From assembly GCF_031010175.1 (NCBI RefSeq), contig NZ_JAUAMB010000011.1:62001-126000 (forward strand): a stretch of DNA of 64,000 nt. The letters are read 5' to 3'. The stretch comes from Halomonas sp. SpR1. Lineage in GTDB: Bacteria; Pseudomonadota; Gammaproteobacteria; Pseudomonadales; Halomonadaceae. Shown here piece after piece: positions 46,900-56,053 of this stretch (position 1 is its first letter; every line of letters begins with the position of its first letter). The translations under genes and the position numbers were made by a program. The notes beneath the pieces are model-generated. The model saw only the letters and a list, made by a program, of their open reading frames with translations. It had not been told where the DNA came from and did not search any database.

Positions 46900-47005
46900 G
46901 TTTATCGAAGTTAAAAATAGCGGCTTATATACTCGGTAGCTGAGTGCCCTGGCACGGTTGCCTTGCAGAAGACCAACTGCGAATTAGTTTATTTGGAGAA
47001 TTTGG

Positions 47006-47635
47006 GTGCCTCATAAGTACGAAACAAGCGGCCCGGCGATTTACCGGCAGTCATTTGCCATTATCCGCAGCGAGGCCGAGCTTGCCCGCTTTTCAGCGGA
47101 AGAAGAAACCGTTGCGGTGCGCATGATTCACGCCGCCGGGCTGGTGGAGCTGGCCGCGTATATTCACTTTCAAAACGACGTGGTCAATAAAGCCCGCGCC
47201 GCGTTAGAGCAGGGCGCCCCGATTCTATGCGATGCACGAATGGTCTCGGAAGGCATCACCCGCAAGCGGCTGCCCGCGGATAACCAAGTCATTTGCACCC
47301 TCAACGATGAGCGCACCCCCACACTCGCTCAGGATATGGCCAATACCCGCTCGGCGGCGGCGCTGGAACTGTGGCGCCCACACCTTGAAGGCGCCGTGGT
47401 CGCCATTGGCAATGCGCCCACCGCGCTATTTCACCTGCTCAATATGCTCGAAGACCCAGACTGCCCACGCCCCGCGGCGATTATCGGCTGCCCGGTAGGC
47501 TTTGTGGGCGCAGCGGAATCCAAGGAAGCGCTGCTGGCTAACACGGAACTCCCCAGCTGTATCGTGCGCGGCCGCCTGGGTGGCAGTGCAGTGACGGTAG
47601 CGGCCATTAACGCCATGGCGGATCGCATCGAATGA
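47006..47635 (+). CDS. cobH: precorrin-8X methylmutase
   Basis: Moves the C11 methyl to C12 to form hydrogenobyrinic acid. The 209-residue protein has the catalytic H42 in RMIHAAG, and GNAPTALFHLL near 133 with IGCPVGFVGAAESK near 157. Start is GTG at 47006 with TTGGAG upstream. The 106-base gap before it is the largest in the plus-strand corrin block, so a separate promoter is possible. Overlaps cobI by four bases. Confidence 0.95.
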   Translation: MPHKYETSGPAIYRQSFAIIRSEAELARFSAEEETVAVRMIHAAGLVELAAYIHFQNDVVNKARAALEQGAPILCDARMVSEGITRKRLPADNQVICTLNDERTPTLAQDMANTRSAAALELWRPHLEGAVVAIGNAPTALFHLLNMLEDPDCPRPAAIIGCPVGFVGAAESKEALLANTELPSCIVRGRLGGSAVTVAAINAMADRIE

Positions 47636-48357
47636 GCCAAGGGACGATTTACGGGGTTGGCTTAGGGCCAGGCTGTCAGGACTTAATGAGCGTGCGCGCC
47701 GACCGCTTGATTCGCGGCGCCAGCCACGTAGCCTATTTTCGGAAGAAGGGTCGCTGCGGCCATGCCCGCACCATCGTGGAGGGCTTGATTGCACCAGATG
47801 CAACCGAGCTGCCCATGGAGTACCCGGTCACCACGGAAATCCCCTTTGACGACCCCCGCTACAACGAACTGCTGTCAGCCTTCTACGAGCGCAGCGTGGC
47901 CCAACTGATCGAGATGGCCGAGGCCGGTAGCGATGTGGTGGTGCTGTGCGAAGGCGACCCGTTTTTCTACGGCTCCTTTATGCACCTCTACACGCGGCTA
48001 CTGAACCGCGTGCCGGTCTCGGTGGTGCCGGGGATTACCGGTATGTCGGGGGCGTGGACGGCCACCGGCCAGCCGATTACCTGGGGCGATGACATCATGA
48101 CCGTGCTGATGGCCACGCTACCCGAAGAAGCCTTGGCCGAGCGCATCGCACACACCGACGCGCTGGTGGTGATGAAGATTGGCCGCAACCTGGCCAAGCT
48201 GCGCCGGGCGCTGGCTCAAGCTGGCCGTGAAGAGCAAGCCTGGCTAATCGAGTACGCCGCTATGACCCAACAACGTGTGTTGCCACTTAGCGAAGTCGGC
48301 GAGAGCGTGCCGTACTTCTCGATTGTGCTGATCCATGGCAACGGGCGGCGCCCATGA
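47632..48357 (+). CDS. cobI: precorrin-2 C20-methyltransferase
   Basis: SAM-dependent methylation of C20 on precorrin-2. The 241-residue tetrapyrrole methylase has GVGLGPGCQDLMSVRA near residues 8-23, CEGDPFFYGSFMHL near 103-116 and PGITGMSGAW near 133. Coupled by four-base overlaps to cobH and cobJ. Confidence 0.95.
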   Translation: MSQGTIYGVGLGPGCQDLMSVRADRLIRGASHVAYFRKKGRCGHARTIVEGLIAPDATELPMEYPVTTEIPFDDPRYNELLSAFYERSVAQLIEMAEAGSDVVVLCEGDPFFYGSFMHLYTRLLNRVPVSVVPGITGMSGAWTATGQPITWGDDIMTVLMATLPEEALAERIAHTDALVVMKIGRNLAKLRRALAQAGREEQAWLIEYAAMTQQRVLPLSEVGESVPYFSIVLIHGNGRRP

Positions 48358-49103
48358 GCGGCTGGCTGAAAATCGTTGGTTTAGGGCCGGGTTCAGAGGC
48401 GATGATTACCCCCGAGGTAACGGCCGCGCTGCAGGATGCCACCGATGTGGTGGGCTACGTGCCCTACGTCAACAGGGTAGCGCCAAGAGCCGGGCTGGTT
48501 CGCCACGGTTCGGATAACCGCGAAGAGATTCGCCGAGCAGAGCACGCGCTACAGCTGGCGCTCGAGGGCCACCGGGTAGTGGTAGTCTCCTCTGGCGACC
48601 CCGGCGTCTTTGCCATGGCGGCGGCGGTGTTTGAGGCTCTGGAAGGCGGTGATGCCCAGTGGCGCAGGCTGGATATCCAGGTATTGCCGGGTATCTCCGC
48701 CATGCTGGCCGCCAGTGCCAGCGTAGGTGCACCGTTAGGCCACGACTTCTGCTGCATCAATCTATCCGACAACCTCAAGCCCTGGGCGCTAATTGAAAAA
48801 CGCCTGCGTTTGGCCGCGGAAGCCGATTTCGCCATGGCGTTTTACAATCCCCGCTCCAAGGCGCGGCCGGAAGGCTTTGCGCGTACCCTGGAAGTACTGC
48901 GGGAAGCCTGCGGCTCTGATCGATTAATCATCTTCGCCCGCGCGGTTTCCAGCCCGGAGGAGTCGATTCACGTCACCACGCTAGGCGAGGCAACGCCGGA
49001 AATGGCCGATATGCGCACGCTGGTCATCGTGGGTTCCCGGCAGACGCGGTTGATCGAGCGGGATGGCGCGCCGCTGGTGTATACGCCGCGTTCGGCTGAT
49101 TAA
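48354..49103 (+). CDS. cobJ: precorrin-3B C17-methyltransferase
   Basis: Methylates C17 with ring contraction. The 249-residue tetrapyrrole methylase begins GWLKIVGLGPGSEAMITPEV, with SSGDPGVFAMAAAVFE near 83-98, LPGISAMLAAS near 111 and MAFYNPRSKARPE near 160. Last gene before the reversed cobK, with which it converges. Confidence 0.95.
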   Translation: MSGWLKIVGLGPGSEAMITPEVTAALQDATDVVGYVPYVNRVAPRAGLVRHGSDNREEIRRAEHALQLALEGHRVVVVSSGDPGVFAMAAAVFEALEGGDAQWRRLDIQVLPGISAMLAASASVGAPLGHDFCCINLSDNLKPWALIEKRLRLAAEADFAMAFYNPRSKARPEGFARTLEVLREACGSDRLIIFARAVSSPEESIHVTTLGEATPEMADMRTLVIVGSRQTRLIERDGAPLVYTPRSAD

Positions 49104-49115
49104 GCGTCGTGATGA

Positions 49116-49853
49116 TTAATAGTGGTCGCCAAGCCAGCTAATCACGTCTTCGATACTATGAGCCTCATGGCGAGATGGCAGCTGAGGTCGCTCGATCATC
49201 ACCACGGGCAGGCCGAGCCTACGGGCAGCGGTGAGTTTGGAAGCCGCGCCTTCGCCGCCGGAATTTTTACATACGATGCGCTCAATACGCTGGTTTTCCA
49301 GCAGGGCCAAGTCGCCCTCCAGGGTAAAGGGGCCTCTATCGATCACGGCGGTATAATCTGATAGCGGCAGCGGGCTGGTGGGCTGATCAACCAGGCGAAG
49401 AACGTAATGGTGCTGGGGCTGGGCGGCAAAGGAAGCCAGGTGCATGCGGCCAATGGCAAGCAGCACCCGCTGGGGCGGATAAGCCAAGGCGCTAACCGCC
49501 TCTTCGACACTTGCCACGCTCTGCCACTGGTCGCCGTCAACAGGCTGCCAAGCGGGCCGGGTAAGCGCAATGGCTTTGACGCCTCTCTGCGCAGCAGCGG
49601 CAACTACATTAGTGCTCATCTGCGCGGCAAAGGGGTGGGTAGCATCAACAATATGGGTAATGCGCTCTCGGGCTAAAAAGGCCACAAGACCACTCACGCC
49701 GCCAAAACCGCCAATGCGGGTCGGCAGTGGCTGAGGTTTTGGCGAGTTCACCCGTCCGGCGTAGCTGAAAATAGCGGGAAGGCCACGCTTCGCGACAGCG
49801 CTGGCCAGGGCGCTGGCTTCAGAGGTTCCCCCAAGAATTAGGATTTTGATCAT
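49116..49853 (-). CDS. cobK: precorrin-6A reductase
   Basis: NADPH-dependent reduction of precorrin-6A. The 245-residue protein begins MIKILILGGTSEASALA and has THIVDATHPFAAQMS near 84, IGRMHLASF near 140 and CKNSGGEGAASKL near 200. It is the only corrin gene on the minus strand. Its ATG (49853) and the cobL ATG (49852) overlap as CATG, with no ribosome site and no promoter space on its side; a promoter inside cobL is implied. Longer in-frame starts exist upstream but do not look like protein of this family. Confidence 0.93.
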   Translation of the reverse strand: MIKILILGGTSEASALASAVAKRGLPAIFSYAGRVNSPKPQPLPTRIGGFGGVSGLVAFLARERITHIVDATHPFAAQMSTNVVAAAAQRGVKAIALTRPAWQPVDGDQWQSVASVEEAVSALAYPPQRVLLAIGRMHLASFAAQPQHHYVLRLVDQPTSPLPLSDYTAVIDRGPFTLEGDLALLENQRIERIVCKNSGGEGAASKLTAARRLGLPVVMIERPQLPSRHEAHSIEDVISWLGDHY

Positions 49854-51072
49854 GGCAGAGGTTAACAACGCTCCCTGGTTGACGCTATTAGGCTGGGGGG
49901 AGAGTGGCATAGCGGGGCTAAATCCGGCAAGCCGTGAGGCGCTGGAAAATGCCCAAGTGGTATTCGGCGCTCGCCGCCACTTACGCCTGCTGCCACCCCT
50001 GAACACTGACCAGAACACTGAGATGCATGAATGGCCGGTGCCCTTTGCCGACGGCATTCCCATGCTGTTAGATCAGCGCGGCCGCCGAGTCGTTATGCTG
50101 GTCTCGGGCGACCCCTTCTGGTTTGGGGCGGGCACTTCTTTGTCACGCCACCTGGCGGCAGAGGAGTGGCAGGCGCTACCATCGCCCTCCACCTTTAGCC
50201 TGGCGGCCTCCCGCTTGGGCTGGCCGCTGGAGCGCTGCACCTGCCTGGGCCTGCACGCCAAACCACTAACGCGCATTCGTCCCTATCTGCATGCCGGTAG
50301 GCGTTTATTAGTGTTAGTCAGAGACGGCAAGGCGGTGGCCGAGTTAGCGGCGCTGGTGAACAGCTTCGGCTTTGGCGACTCCCAGCTAACGCTGCTGGAA
50401 TCCCTGGGTGGCGATAACGAGCGCATCCGCACCCTCCGCGTAGATACCCCCTTGCCCGACGATATCGCTCACCCGGTTGCGGTAGCGCTGGACGTCGCAG
50501 GGGCTGGCCCCGCCTTGCCGCTTACCCCCGGCCTACCGGATAGCTTTTTTGAGCATGACGGCCAGATCACCAAACAGGCCGTTCGGGCGATCACGCTATC
50601 CGCGTTAGCCCCCATGCCCGGCGAGCGGCTATGGGATATTGGCACCGGCTCTGGCTCCATCGCCATTGAGTGGCTGCTCGCTCATGGGGATAATCAGGCC
50701 ATTGGCTTTGAGCGCCACCCCGAACGGGCAGCCAGGGCGCGAGCAAACGCAGCCAGCCTGGGCGTTGACTGGCTGGAGGTAAAAGAGGGCAGCACGGCTG
50801 AAATACTCAACGAGGCACCGCTGCCGGATGCGGTGTTTATCGGCGGCGGGTTATCTCAAACTTTGTTAGACGCCTTATGGCAGCGCCTACCCAAAGGCGT
50901 GCGCATCGTCGCCAATGCGGTGACCCTGGAGTCCGAAGCGCTGCTGGCCCACTGGCATCAGCAGGCAGGCGGCGAGCTGCTGCGCTTTGAACTGGCTAAC
51001 GCCGCCCCCATTGGCACTCGCCGGGGCTGGAAAGCCAGCTACCCCATCGTTCAGTGGCGGGGCGTTCGATGA
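49852..51072 (+). CDS. cobL: precorrin-6Y C5,15-methyltransferase (decarboxylating)
   Basis: Methylates C5 and C15 and decarboxylates the C12 acetate. The 406-residue protein fuses a tetrapyrrole methylase (WLTLLGWGESGIAGL at the start, LVSGDPFWFGAG near 84) to a class I SAM domain with DIGTGSGSIAIEW near 262-274. The ATG at 49852 overlaps the start codon of reversed cobK; AGGA lies upstream. Overlaps cobE by four bases. Confidence 0.95.
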   Translation: MAEVNNAPWLTLLGWGESGIAGLNPASREALENAQVVFGARRHLRLLPPLNTDQNTEMHEWPVPFADGIPMLLDQRGRRVVMLVSGDPFWFGAGTSLSRHLAAEEWQALPSPSTFSLAASRLGWPLERCTCLGLHAKPLTRIRPYLHAGRRLLVLVRDGKAVAELAALVNSFGFGDSQLTLLESLGGDNERIRTLRVDTPLPDDIAHPVAVALDVAGAGPALPLTPGLPDSFFEHDGQITKQAVRAITLSALAPMPGERLWDIGTGSGSIAIEWLLAHGDNQAIGFERHPERAARARANAASLGVDWLEVKEGSTAEILNEAPLPDAVFIGGGLSQTLLDALWQRLPKGVRIVANAVTLESEALLAHWHQQAGGELLRFELANAAPIGTRRGWKASYPIVQWRGVR

Positions 51073-51482
51073 GCGATGCTTACGATAAACCAATAGAGCG
51101 CGCGTTGAAGGGGCAGAAGATAAAAGTAGCGGGGTTTGGCTTTCGCAGTGAAGCGCCGCTGGCGTCTCTTGCTCAAGCGCTGGATCAACTGATCGAGCAG
51201 TATGGCGCCATCGACCAACTGGCGGCAGCCCACTCCATGCTGCCGTTGGTTAAACAGCTGGGCCAATTGCGCAGCCTAGAGGTTATCGCCGTGGCGGACG
51301 CCGAGCTCTCTTCTGTGGCAACGCTCACCCACTCGGCTCGTAGCATGCAGGCCCGTGGTACGGGCAGCGTGGCCGAAGCCGTGGCGCTATTGGCGGCAGG
51401 GCCAAAGGCAACGCTGCTTGGCCCAAGGATTATATCAGCAGATCGCCAGGCGACTATTGCGGTGGCAGAAAGAGCTGACTAG
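51069..51482 (+). CDS. cobE: CobE/CbiG C-terminal-domain protein
   Basis: A 137-residue protein of the CbiG_C/CobE family, whose role in the aerobic route is not fully settled. VAGFGFRSEAP near 19-29, followed by a conserved TLTHSARSM near 94-102, is typical. The ATG is at 51069 on the cobL stop (ATGA). Followed 12 bases later by cobM. Confidence 0.88.
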   Translation: MSDAYDKPIERALKGQKIKVAGFGFRSEAPLASLAQALDQLIEQYGAIDQLAAAHSMLPLVKQLGQLRSLEVIAVADAELSSVATLTHSARSMQARGTGSVAEAVALLAAGPKATLLGPRIISADRQATIAVAERAD

Positions 51483-51494
51483 AGGAATGACGCA

Positions 51495-52292
51495 ATGACA
51501 GTACACTTCATCGGAGCAGGGCCCGGCGCGCCGGATCTGCTTACCCTACGCGGGCGCGACTTAATTGCCGCCTGCCCGGTGTGCCTCTATGCGGGCTCAC
51601 TAGTGCCGGAGCAGATACTGGAACACTGCCCGCCAGGGGCCAGGGTGATTAACACCGCATCGCTTTCGCTAGACGAGATACTTCACGAGATTCAAACCGC
51701 CCACGCCGAAGGCTTGGACGTCGCCAGACTGCACTCGGGGGATCTCTCGGTATGGTCGGCCATGGGCGAGCAGCTGCGCCGCCTGCGCGAGCTGGATATC
51801 CCTTACAGCCTCACCCCCGGCGTGCCATCCTTTGCCGCAGCGGCAGCAACGCTAGGCCAGGAGCTAACGCTACCGGGCGTGGCCCAGTCGGTGGTGCTTA
51901 CCCGCACGCCGGGGCGGGCCAGCGCCATGCCCAGCGACGAGACGCTGGCCAACTTTGCCCGCACCGGGGCAACGCTGGCGATTCACCTCTCGATCCATAA
52001 TCTTGCCCAGGTAGTGGAAAGCCTGACACCTTACTACGGCGGGCAGTGCCCGGTGGCGATTGTATGGCGGGCAAGCTGGCCCGACGAGCGGGTAGTGCAG
52101 GGGCGGCTAGCCAGCATAGAAGGGCTGATCGATAGCACCATGCAACGCACCGCGCTAATCCTGGTAGGGCCAGTGCTGGAAAGTGAAGACTTCGATGAGA
52201 GCAGCCTCTACGCGGTGGGTTACGACCGCCGCTTCCGCCCCCAGTCGGCGGATTCGCCCTTTGCCACACCCACTGATAAGAGCGACCCATGA
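51495..52292 (+). CDS. cobM: precorrin-4 C11-methyltransferase
   Basis: SAM-dependent C11 methylation. The 265-residue tetrapyrrole methylase has [16 protein letters not shown] at 5-20, [13 protein letters not shown] near 32, [15 protein letters not shown] near 78 and [15 protein letters not shown] near 102. Overlaps cobF by four bases. Confidence 0.96.
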   Translation: MTVHFIGAGPGAPDLLTLRGRDLIAACPVCLYAGSLVPEQILEHCPPGARVINTASLSLDEILHEIQTAHAEGLDVARLHSGDLSVWSAMGEQLRRLRELDIPYSLTPGVPSFAAAAATLGQELTLPGVAQSVVLTRTPGRASAMPSDETLANFARTGATLAIHLSIHNLAQVVESLTPYYGGQCPVAIVWRASWPDERVVQGRLASIEGLIDSTMQRTALILVGPVLESEDFDESSLYAVGYDRRFRPQSADSPFATPTDKSDP

Positions 52293-53065
52293 TCACGCTG
52301 TCACTGATAGGTATCGGCACCGGCAATCTTGATCACGTCACCCTGGCAGCGGTGCGCGCCCTGAACAACGCCGACGTAATCCTGCTGCCCCGCAAAGGCG
52401 AGACCAAGTCGGATTTGATCGACCTGCGCCGGTTGCTTTGCGAACGGCTGTTAGAAGCGCCGGTGACCACCAACATCGTCGAGTTTGATCTGCCTAGTCG
52501 TGATGATGGCCGCGATGGCCGCAATGACTACCTGGGCGCAGTAGACGACTGGCACGCGGCCATTGCCAGCGTATGGGCACAGCTAATTGATCAATACCTG
52601 CCCAACGGCGGGCGGGTCGGCATGCTGGTGTGGGGCGACCCCTCTCTTTATGACAGTAGCCTGCGTATCACCCAGCGGCTAAGCGCGGCGGGTAGGGCGG
52701 TTGAGGTAGAGGTAGTGCCTGGCATCACCAGCCTGCAGGTACTCACCGCCGAACATAAAATCCCGCTAAATGCCCTCGCCGAGCCAGTACAAATCACCAC
52801 CGGTCGCCGCCTACGCGAACGTGGCTGGCCTAGTGATGCCGCCACGGTGGCAGTCATGCTCGACAGCGGCGGCGCCTTTACCACCTTGCCGCCTGAAGAT
52901 ACCTACATCTGGTGGGGCGCCTACTTGGGCATGGAGAAACAGTGCCTAATCAAAGGCTGGCTAAATGAGGTCAGCGACGAGATCATCCAAAGCAGATCAG
53001 AGCTGCGCGAACAGCACGGTTGGATTATGGATATCTACCTGCTCGCCAAGCAGCCCCTGCTATAA
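52289..53065 (+). CDS. cobF: precorrin-6A synthase (deacetylating)
   Basis: Adds the C1 methyl and removes the extruded acetyl fragment; specific to the aerobic pathway. The 258-residue protein starts [19 protein letters not shown], with [19 protein letters not shown] near 30, [12 protein letters not shown] near 112 and [18 protein letters not shown] near 144. Last gene of the corrin operon. Confidence 0.95.
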   Translation: MITLSLIGIGTGNLDHVTLAAVRALNNADVILLPRKGETKSDLIDLRRLLCERLLEAPVTTNIVEFDLPSRDDGRDGRNDYLGAVDDWHAAIASVWAQLIDQYLPNGGRVGMLVWGDPSLYDSSLRITQRLSAAGRAVEVEVVPGITSLQVLTAEHKIPLNALAEPVQITTGRRLRERGWPSDAATVAVMLDSGGAFTTLPPEDTYIWWGAYLGMEKQCLIKGWLNEVSDEIIQSRSELREQHGWIMDIYLLAKQPLL

Positions 53066-53137
53066 CCCAGGTATGAATATGGAAGGTTTTTCCATAAAAT
53101 AAGGCTACATACTCTTAGCCAGCAGAAAGGAAAAATC

Positions 53138-53578
53138 ATGAGCTTTTACGTCTACCTATCCGGCGAAATCCATACCGACTGGCGCGAAGAAATTCAGCGC
53201 GGCGCTGACGCAGCAGGCCTGGATATTGTCTTTACCGCACCCGTCACCGATCACGACGCCAGTGACGCCGCAGGCGACCACCTAGGCGAGCAAAGCAGCC
53301 AGTTCTGGCGCGACCACCAATCCTCCAAGATCAACGCCATCCGCACCCGCACCATGATCGAACAAGCGGATCTGGTCGTTGTACGCTTCGGTGACAAATA
53401 CAAACAGTGGAACGCCGCCTTCGACGCAGGCTACTGCGCCGCCCTAGCCAAGCCCTACATCACCCTGCACAGCGAAGACATCGTCCACCCGCTAAAAGAA
53501 GTCGACGCAGGCGCCCAAGCCTGGTGCACCACGACTGATCAAGTCGTTGAAACTCTCCGTTACGTTTTAAAAGCATAA
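53138..53578 (+). CDS. YtoQ family protein
   Basis: A 146-residue protein of the YtoQ family (nucleoside 2-deoxyribosyltransferase-like fold), biochemical role unknown. YLSGEIHTDWREEI at 5-18, TAPVTDHDASDAAGDHLG near 35-52 and VVVRFGDKYKQWNAAFDAG near 89-107 are diagnostic. A short hairpin (TATGGAA/TTCCATA, 53078-53096) precedes it, with AAAGGAAAA as ribosome site. Confidence 0.9.
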   Translation: MSFYVYLSGEIHTDWREEIQRGADAAGLDIVFTAPVTDHDASDAAGDHLGEQSSQFWRDHQSSKINAIRTRTMIEQADLVVVRFGDKYKQWNAAFDAGYCAALAKPYITLHSEDIVHPLKEVDAGAQAWCTTTDQVVETLRYVLKA

Positions 53579-54098
53579 ATCCAAAACTACTCCCACAACC
53601 CAGCCACTGTATTAGTGGTGTTGAACCGGTGTTGTGGGAGGGCGCTTCAGCGCGCGAAGACCCCTCACCATAAATAATCCAGCCCAATAGAGTGCCAGGC
53701 CACTATTGCGTTTCACTTTCCACGCTCTGAAAAAATACCGTAAATCAAGTAATTGCACACTTGTAGCGCGGCGTAACGCTTGGCGAGGAACGAGCCAAAA
53801 GGCGCCCGTAGCGGCGGCCCGGCGCGAAGGCAGCGCCAGCTGCCTAAAGCCTGCTCCAGCTCAATTTTTCTGCAAAGCCAAGTGACCTAATTCAATTTTA
53901 CGAATAGAGTATGATTAGATTAGCAAAACTCGCGTGAGAGCGAATTTTGGATATACAGCCAAACTATTGTTAATTTTACTAAATATCAGATGGTTATGGT
54001 CTTCTCGGCGCGCGTGATAAGAATGTTGAACAGCTCAGCGCGTTTATTCAATATCAGAACGTGCAGTTTAATCACTGTTAAACCGTTTACTGGGGAAA
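53579..54098. repeat. intergenic region with REP-like hairpin
   Basis: CTCCCACAAC (53590-53599) is inverted as GTTGTGGGAG (53631-53640). The second arm continues into GGCGCTTCAGCGCGCGAA, a form close to pseudomonad REP elements. It may act as terminator for ytoQ. The remainder (53700-54098) changes from GC-rich to AT-rich and holds no tRNA or ORF I can support. GTTAAAC at 54077-54083 fits the GTTRRRY end of an attC or attI site just ahead of the first cassette gene, but a matching left half was not found. Confidence 0.6.
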
Positions 54099-55202
54099 AT
54101 GATGGCTAAGGATGAAGAAAGCAAGCCAAAGCGAGCTAGGATCAGTCAATCCGATTTTCCTAGAGAAAGTCTTGCGCGCGCACTCAGCATCGCACAGGCA
54201 ATCTGGGATAACTTCGCGGGTAAAGATGCGCCACCACACGAAATAGCCCTCGCTCTCGACCTCTCGCCGACAAGCGGAGGTTGGCGCAACATGTGCGGTA
54301 CATCCATTGCATATGGCCTTACTGAGGGTGGCTATAATGCCAACTCCATCGCTCTTACGGAGCTCGGCCGTCGAATAGTGGCGCCGACAACCGAAGGAGA
54401 CGACGCCGCGGCGCGAGTGGAGGCGATCCTGCAGCCGCGCATCATGGGGGAATTTTTCCAAAAGTACAACAAGGCAAAGTTTCCGAAGGAATCTATCGCC
54501 GAAAACGTACTTGTGGGCATGGGTATACCTAAAGAACGAGCCAATCGCGCGGTTCAACTGATCCACGAGAATGGTATTTATGCGGGAGTTTTGCGCGATA
54601 CCAAAACCGGCCTATTTGTTGCGTTGGGCTCTCCGGCGCCACAACCCGATATGGAGCAGGAAGAAGAACAGGACATGATGCAAGAGGTCGAGCAGAATAG
54701 TGACGAAGGTCTGGACGCTGTCGCTAAGCGCGTATCCGGTAAAAAGGAGCCAGCGGAAGAACCGGAAACACATAAACAAGAAAATAATAACGTCTTCATA
54801 AGCCACGGCAAGAACAAGAAAATCGTTACACAGCTCAAGGAGTTACTTACATTCGGAAAGCTCAATCCGATAGTGTCGGTTGAGAAAGATACTGCATCCG
54901 TGCCGGTTCCCGAGAAGGTGTTTAACGACATGCGCCAGTGTGGTGCGGCGGTTATCCATGTGAGCAAAGAAGGAGAACTGCTCGACACTGAAGGGAATAC
55001 TCATACGCGAATTAACGAGAACGTGCTAATCGAAATTGGTGCCGCTATCGCACTGTACAAGAACCGCTTTGTCTTGCTTGTAGAGAAGGGAGTGAACCTG
55101 CCGTCGAATCTCCAGGGACTTTATCGGTGCGAGTATGAAGGTGACCAGTTAGATTATGAGGCGACTATGAAGTTGCTAAAGACATTCAACGAGTTTCGCT
55201 AG
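54099..55202 (+). CDS. TIR-like nucleotide-binding domain protein with N-terminal winged-helix-like region
   Basis: A 367-residue protein in three parts. Residues 14-178 are helical and resemble a pair of winged helices. Residues 183-229 are an acidic linker. Residues 231-365 form a TIR-like domain of the predicted nucleotide-binding type (CAP12/Pycsar-effector TIR family): VFISHG at 232-237, then NENVLIEIGAA at 306-316 with E312 the candidate catalytic Glu, and FVLLVEKGVNLPSNLQGL. Such domains cleave NAD+ in anti-phage systems; defence is inferred here. ATG at 54099 or 54102 after GGGGA. Followed by an attC-like site, so it is a cassette gene. Confidence 0.75.
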   Translation: MMAKDEESKPKRARISQSDFPRESLARALSIAQAIWDNFAGKDAPPHEIALALDLSPTSGGWRNMCGTSIAYGLTEGGYNANSIALTELGRRIVAPTTEGDDAAARVEAILQPRIMGEFFQKYNKAKFPKESIAENVLVGMGIPKERANRAVQLIHENGIYAGVLRDTKTGLFVALGSPAPQPDMEQEEEQDMMQEVEQNSDEGLDAVAKRVSGKKEPAEEPETHKQENNNVFISHGKNKKIVTQLKELLTFGKLNPIVSVEKDTASVPVPEKVFNDMRQCGAAVIHVSKEGELLDTEGNTHTRINENVLIEIGAAIALYKNRFVLLVEKGVNLPSNLQGLYRCEYEGDQLDYEATMKLLKTFNEFR

Positions 55203-55209
55203 GATACCG

Positions 55210-55264
55210 GTCTAACGATGCGCTCAACCGGAAGCTTGTGCCTCGCGCCGGTTAGCTATGCGTT
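55210..55264 (+). repeat. attC-like site 1 (left part; split by an IS)
   Basis: GTCTAAC (55210-55216) fits the RYYYAAC outer box. GCTCAACCGG near 55222-55231 pairs with CCGGTTAGC (55248-55256), leaving one extrahelical C as in known attC sites such as aadA. The outer right box begins GTT at 55262-55264, and its remainder is resumed after the IS as GTTAGGC (56023-56029). Joined, the site is about 59 bp, canonical for attC. Confidence 0.75.
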
Positions 55265-56022
55265 GAGGCTGTAGAAAATCCCACTGATACTTAAGTTTTG
55301 GTAGGATCGAAAAAAATAGACGAGGAGTGGTCAGCATGCCGCGCTTCAAGGCTTATAACTACGATCAGAATGCCATGGTGGTGATCAACTACCAGAATCA
55401 ACTCCAGCCAGGCACCTTTGAACACGCTGTGCACTACCTGATCGAGCACAAGCTCGACTTGTCTGTTTTCCATCCCAAGTACCGCAATGATGCGACCGGT
55501 CGGCTTGGTACTGCCCAAAGAAATACCGATGCATACAGAACCCAAGTTCGGCCGACCATCGCAATGGCGTAGGGCGACAAGTGTCTTTTATTATCGAGAA
55601 CAAACGCTTACCAAATTACACCGATTGGATGAAACACCGGATGGATAGCCAGAAGGGCAAGGAAATCTACAGCCATCGCATGTCAGTCGTAGAGCCGGTA
55701 TTCGGCAACATTGGCACGACGAATAGACTGAGCCGCTTCAGCCTTCGGGGTAAGAAGAAGGTGCAAGGTCAATGGCAGCTCTACTGTATGGTGCACAATA
55801 TTGAGAAGTTGGCGAATGATGGTCATTTTGTTGCCTCATGAGAGGCGAGGAGCGGGGTATGGCGATTCATAAGTGCAAAATAGCCCTCTTAACTGGCATT
55901 AGGCGCGCTCCTTAGTGGCTGAATACCGATATTAGGATGACTCAGCCAGATGACTGGCTGAGCCAAAAAATCAGGACGACAGGCGATACACGTGGCTTGA
56001 AATCGAATTTTTCTACAGCCTC
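55265..56022 (+). mobile_element. internally deleted IS1182-type element in an attC core
   Basis: GAGGCTGTAGAAAA (55265-55278) is exactly inverted as TTTTCTACAGCCTC (56009-56022). The 758-bp interval holds N- and C-terminal pieces of an IS1182-family transposase. GTT stands at both flanks, consistent with a 3-bp duplication or a shared base run. Full-length relatives are about twice this size, so it is a non-autonomous derivative. Confidence 0.75.
55336..55841 (+). pseudogene. IS1182-family transposase, internally deleted and frameshifted
   Basis: Residues from 55336 (MPRFKAYNYDQNAMVVINYQ, then PGTFEHAVHYLIEHKLDLSVF) match the N-terminus of IS1182-type transposases; this frame ends at 55572 after about 78 residues. 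A second frame from about 55581 gives the C-terminus: YSHRMSVVEPVFGNIG with the DDE Glu, RFSLRGKKKVQGQWQLYCMVHNIEKLA. The catalytic core between them, with both Asp residues, is missing. Cannot encode an active transposase. Confidence 0.82.
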
Positions 56023-56029
56023 GTTAGGC
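56023..56029 (+). repeat. attC-like site 1, right outer box
   Basis: GTTAGGC fits GTTRRRY exactly and nearly complements GTCTAAC at 55210. It marks the boundary where the second cassette begins, 25 bases ahead of that gene's start. Confidence 0.65.
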
Positions 56030-56053
56030 AATACATCTAAAATTGGAATTTAT

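Noticed and set aside
53750..53880. GC-rich structured stretch after the REP-like hairpin as a possible tRNA or small RNA
   Set aside because: No cloverleaf, no T-loop GGTTCRA box and no promoter/terminator pair; probably ordinary GC-rich spacer.
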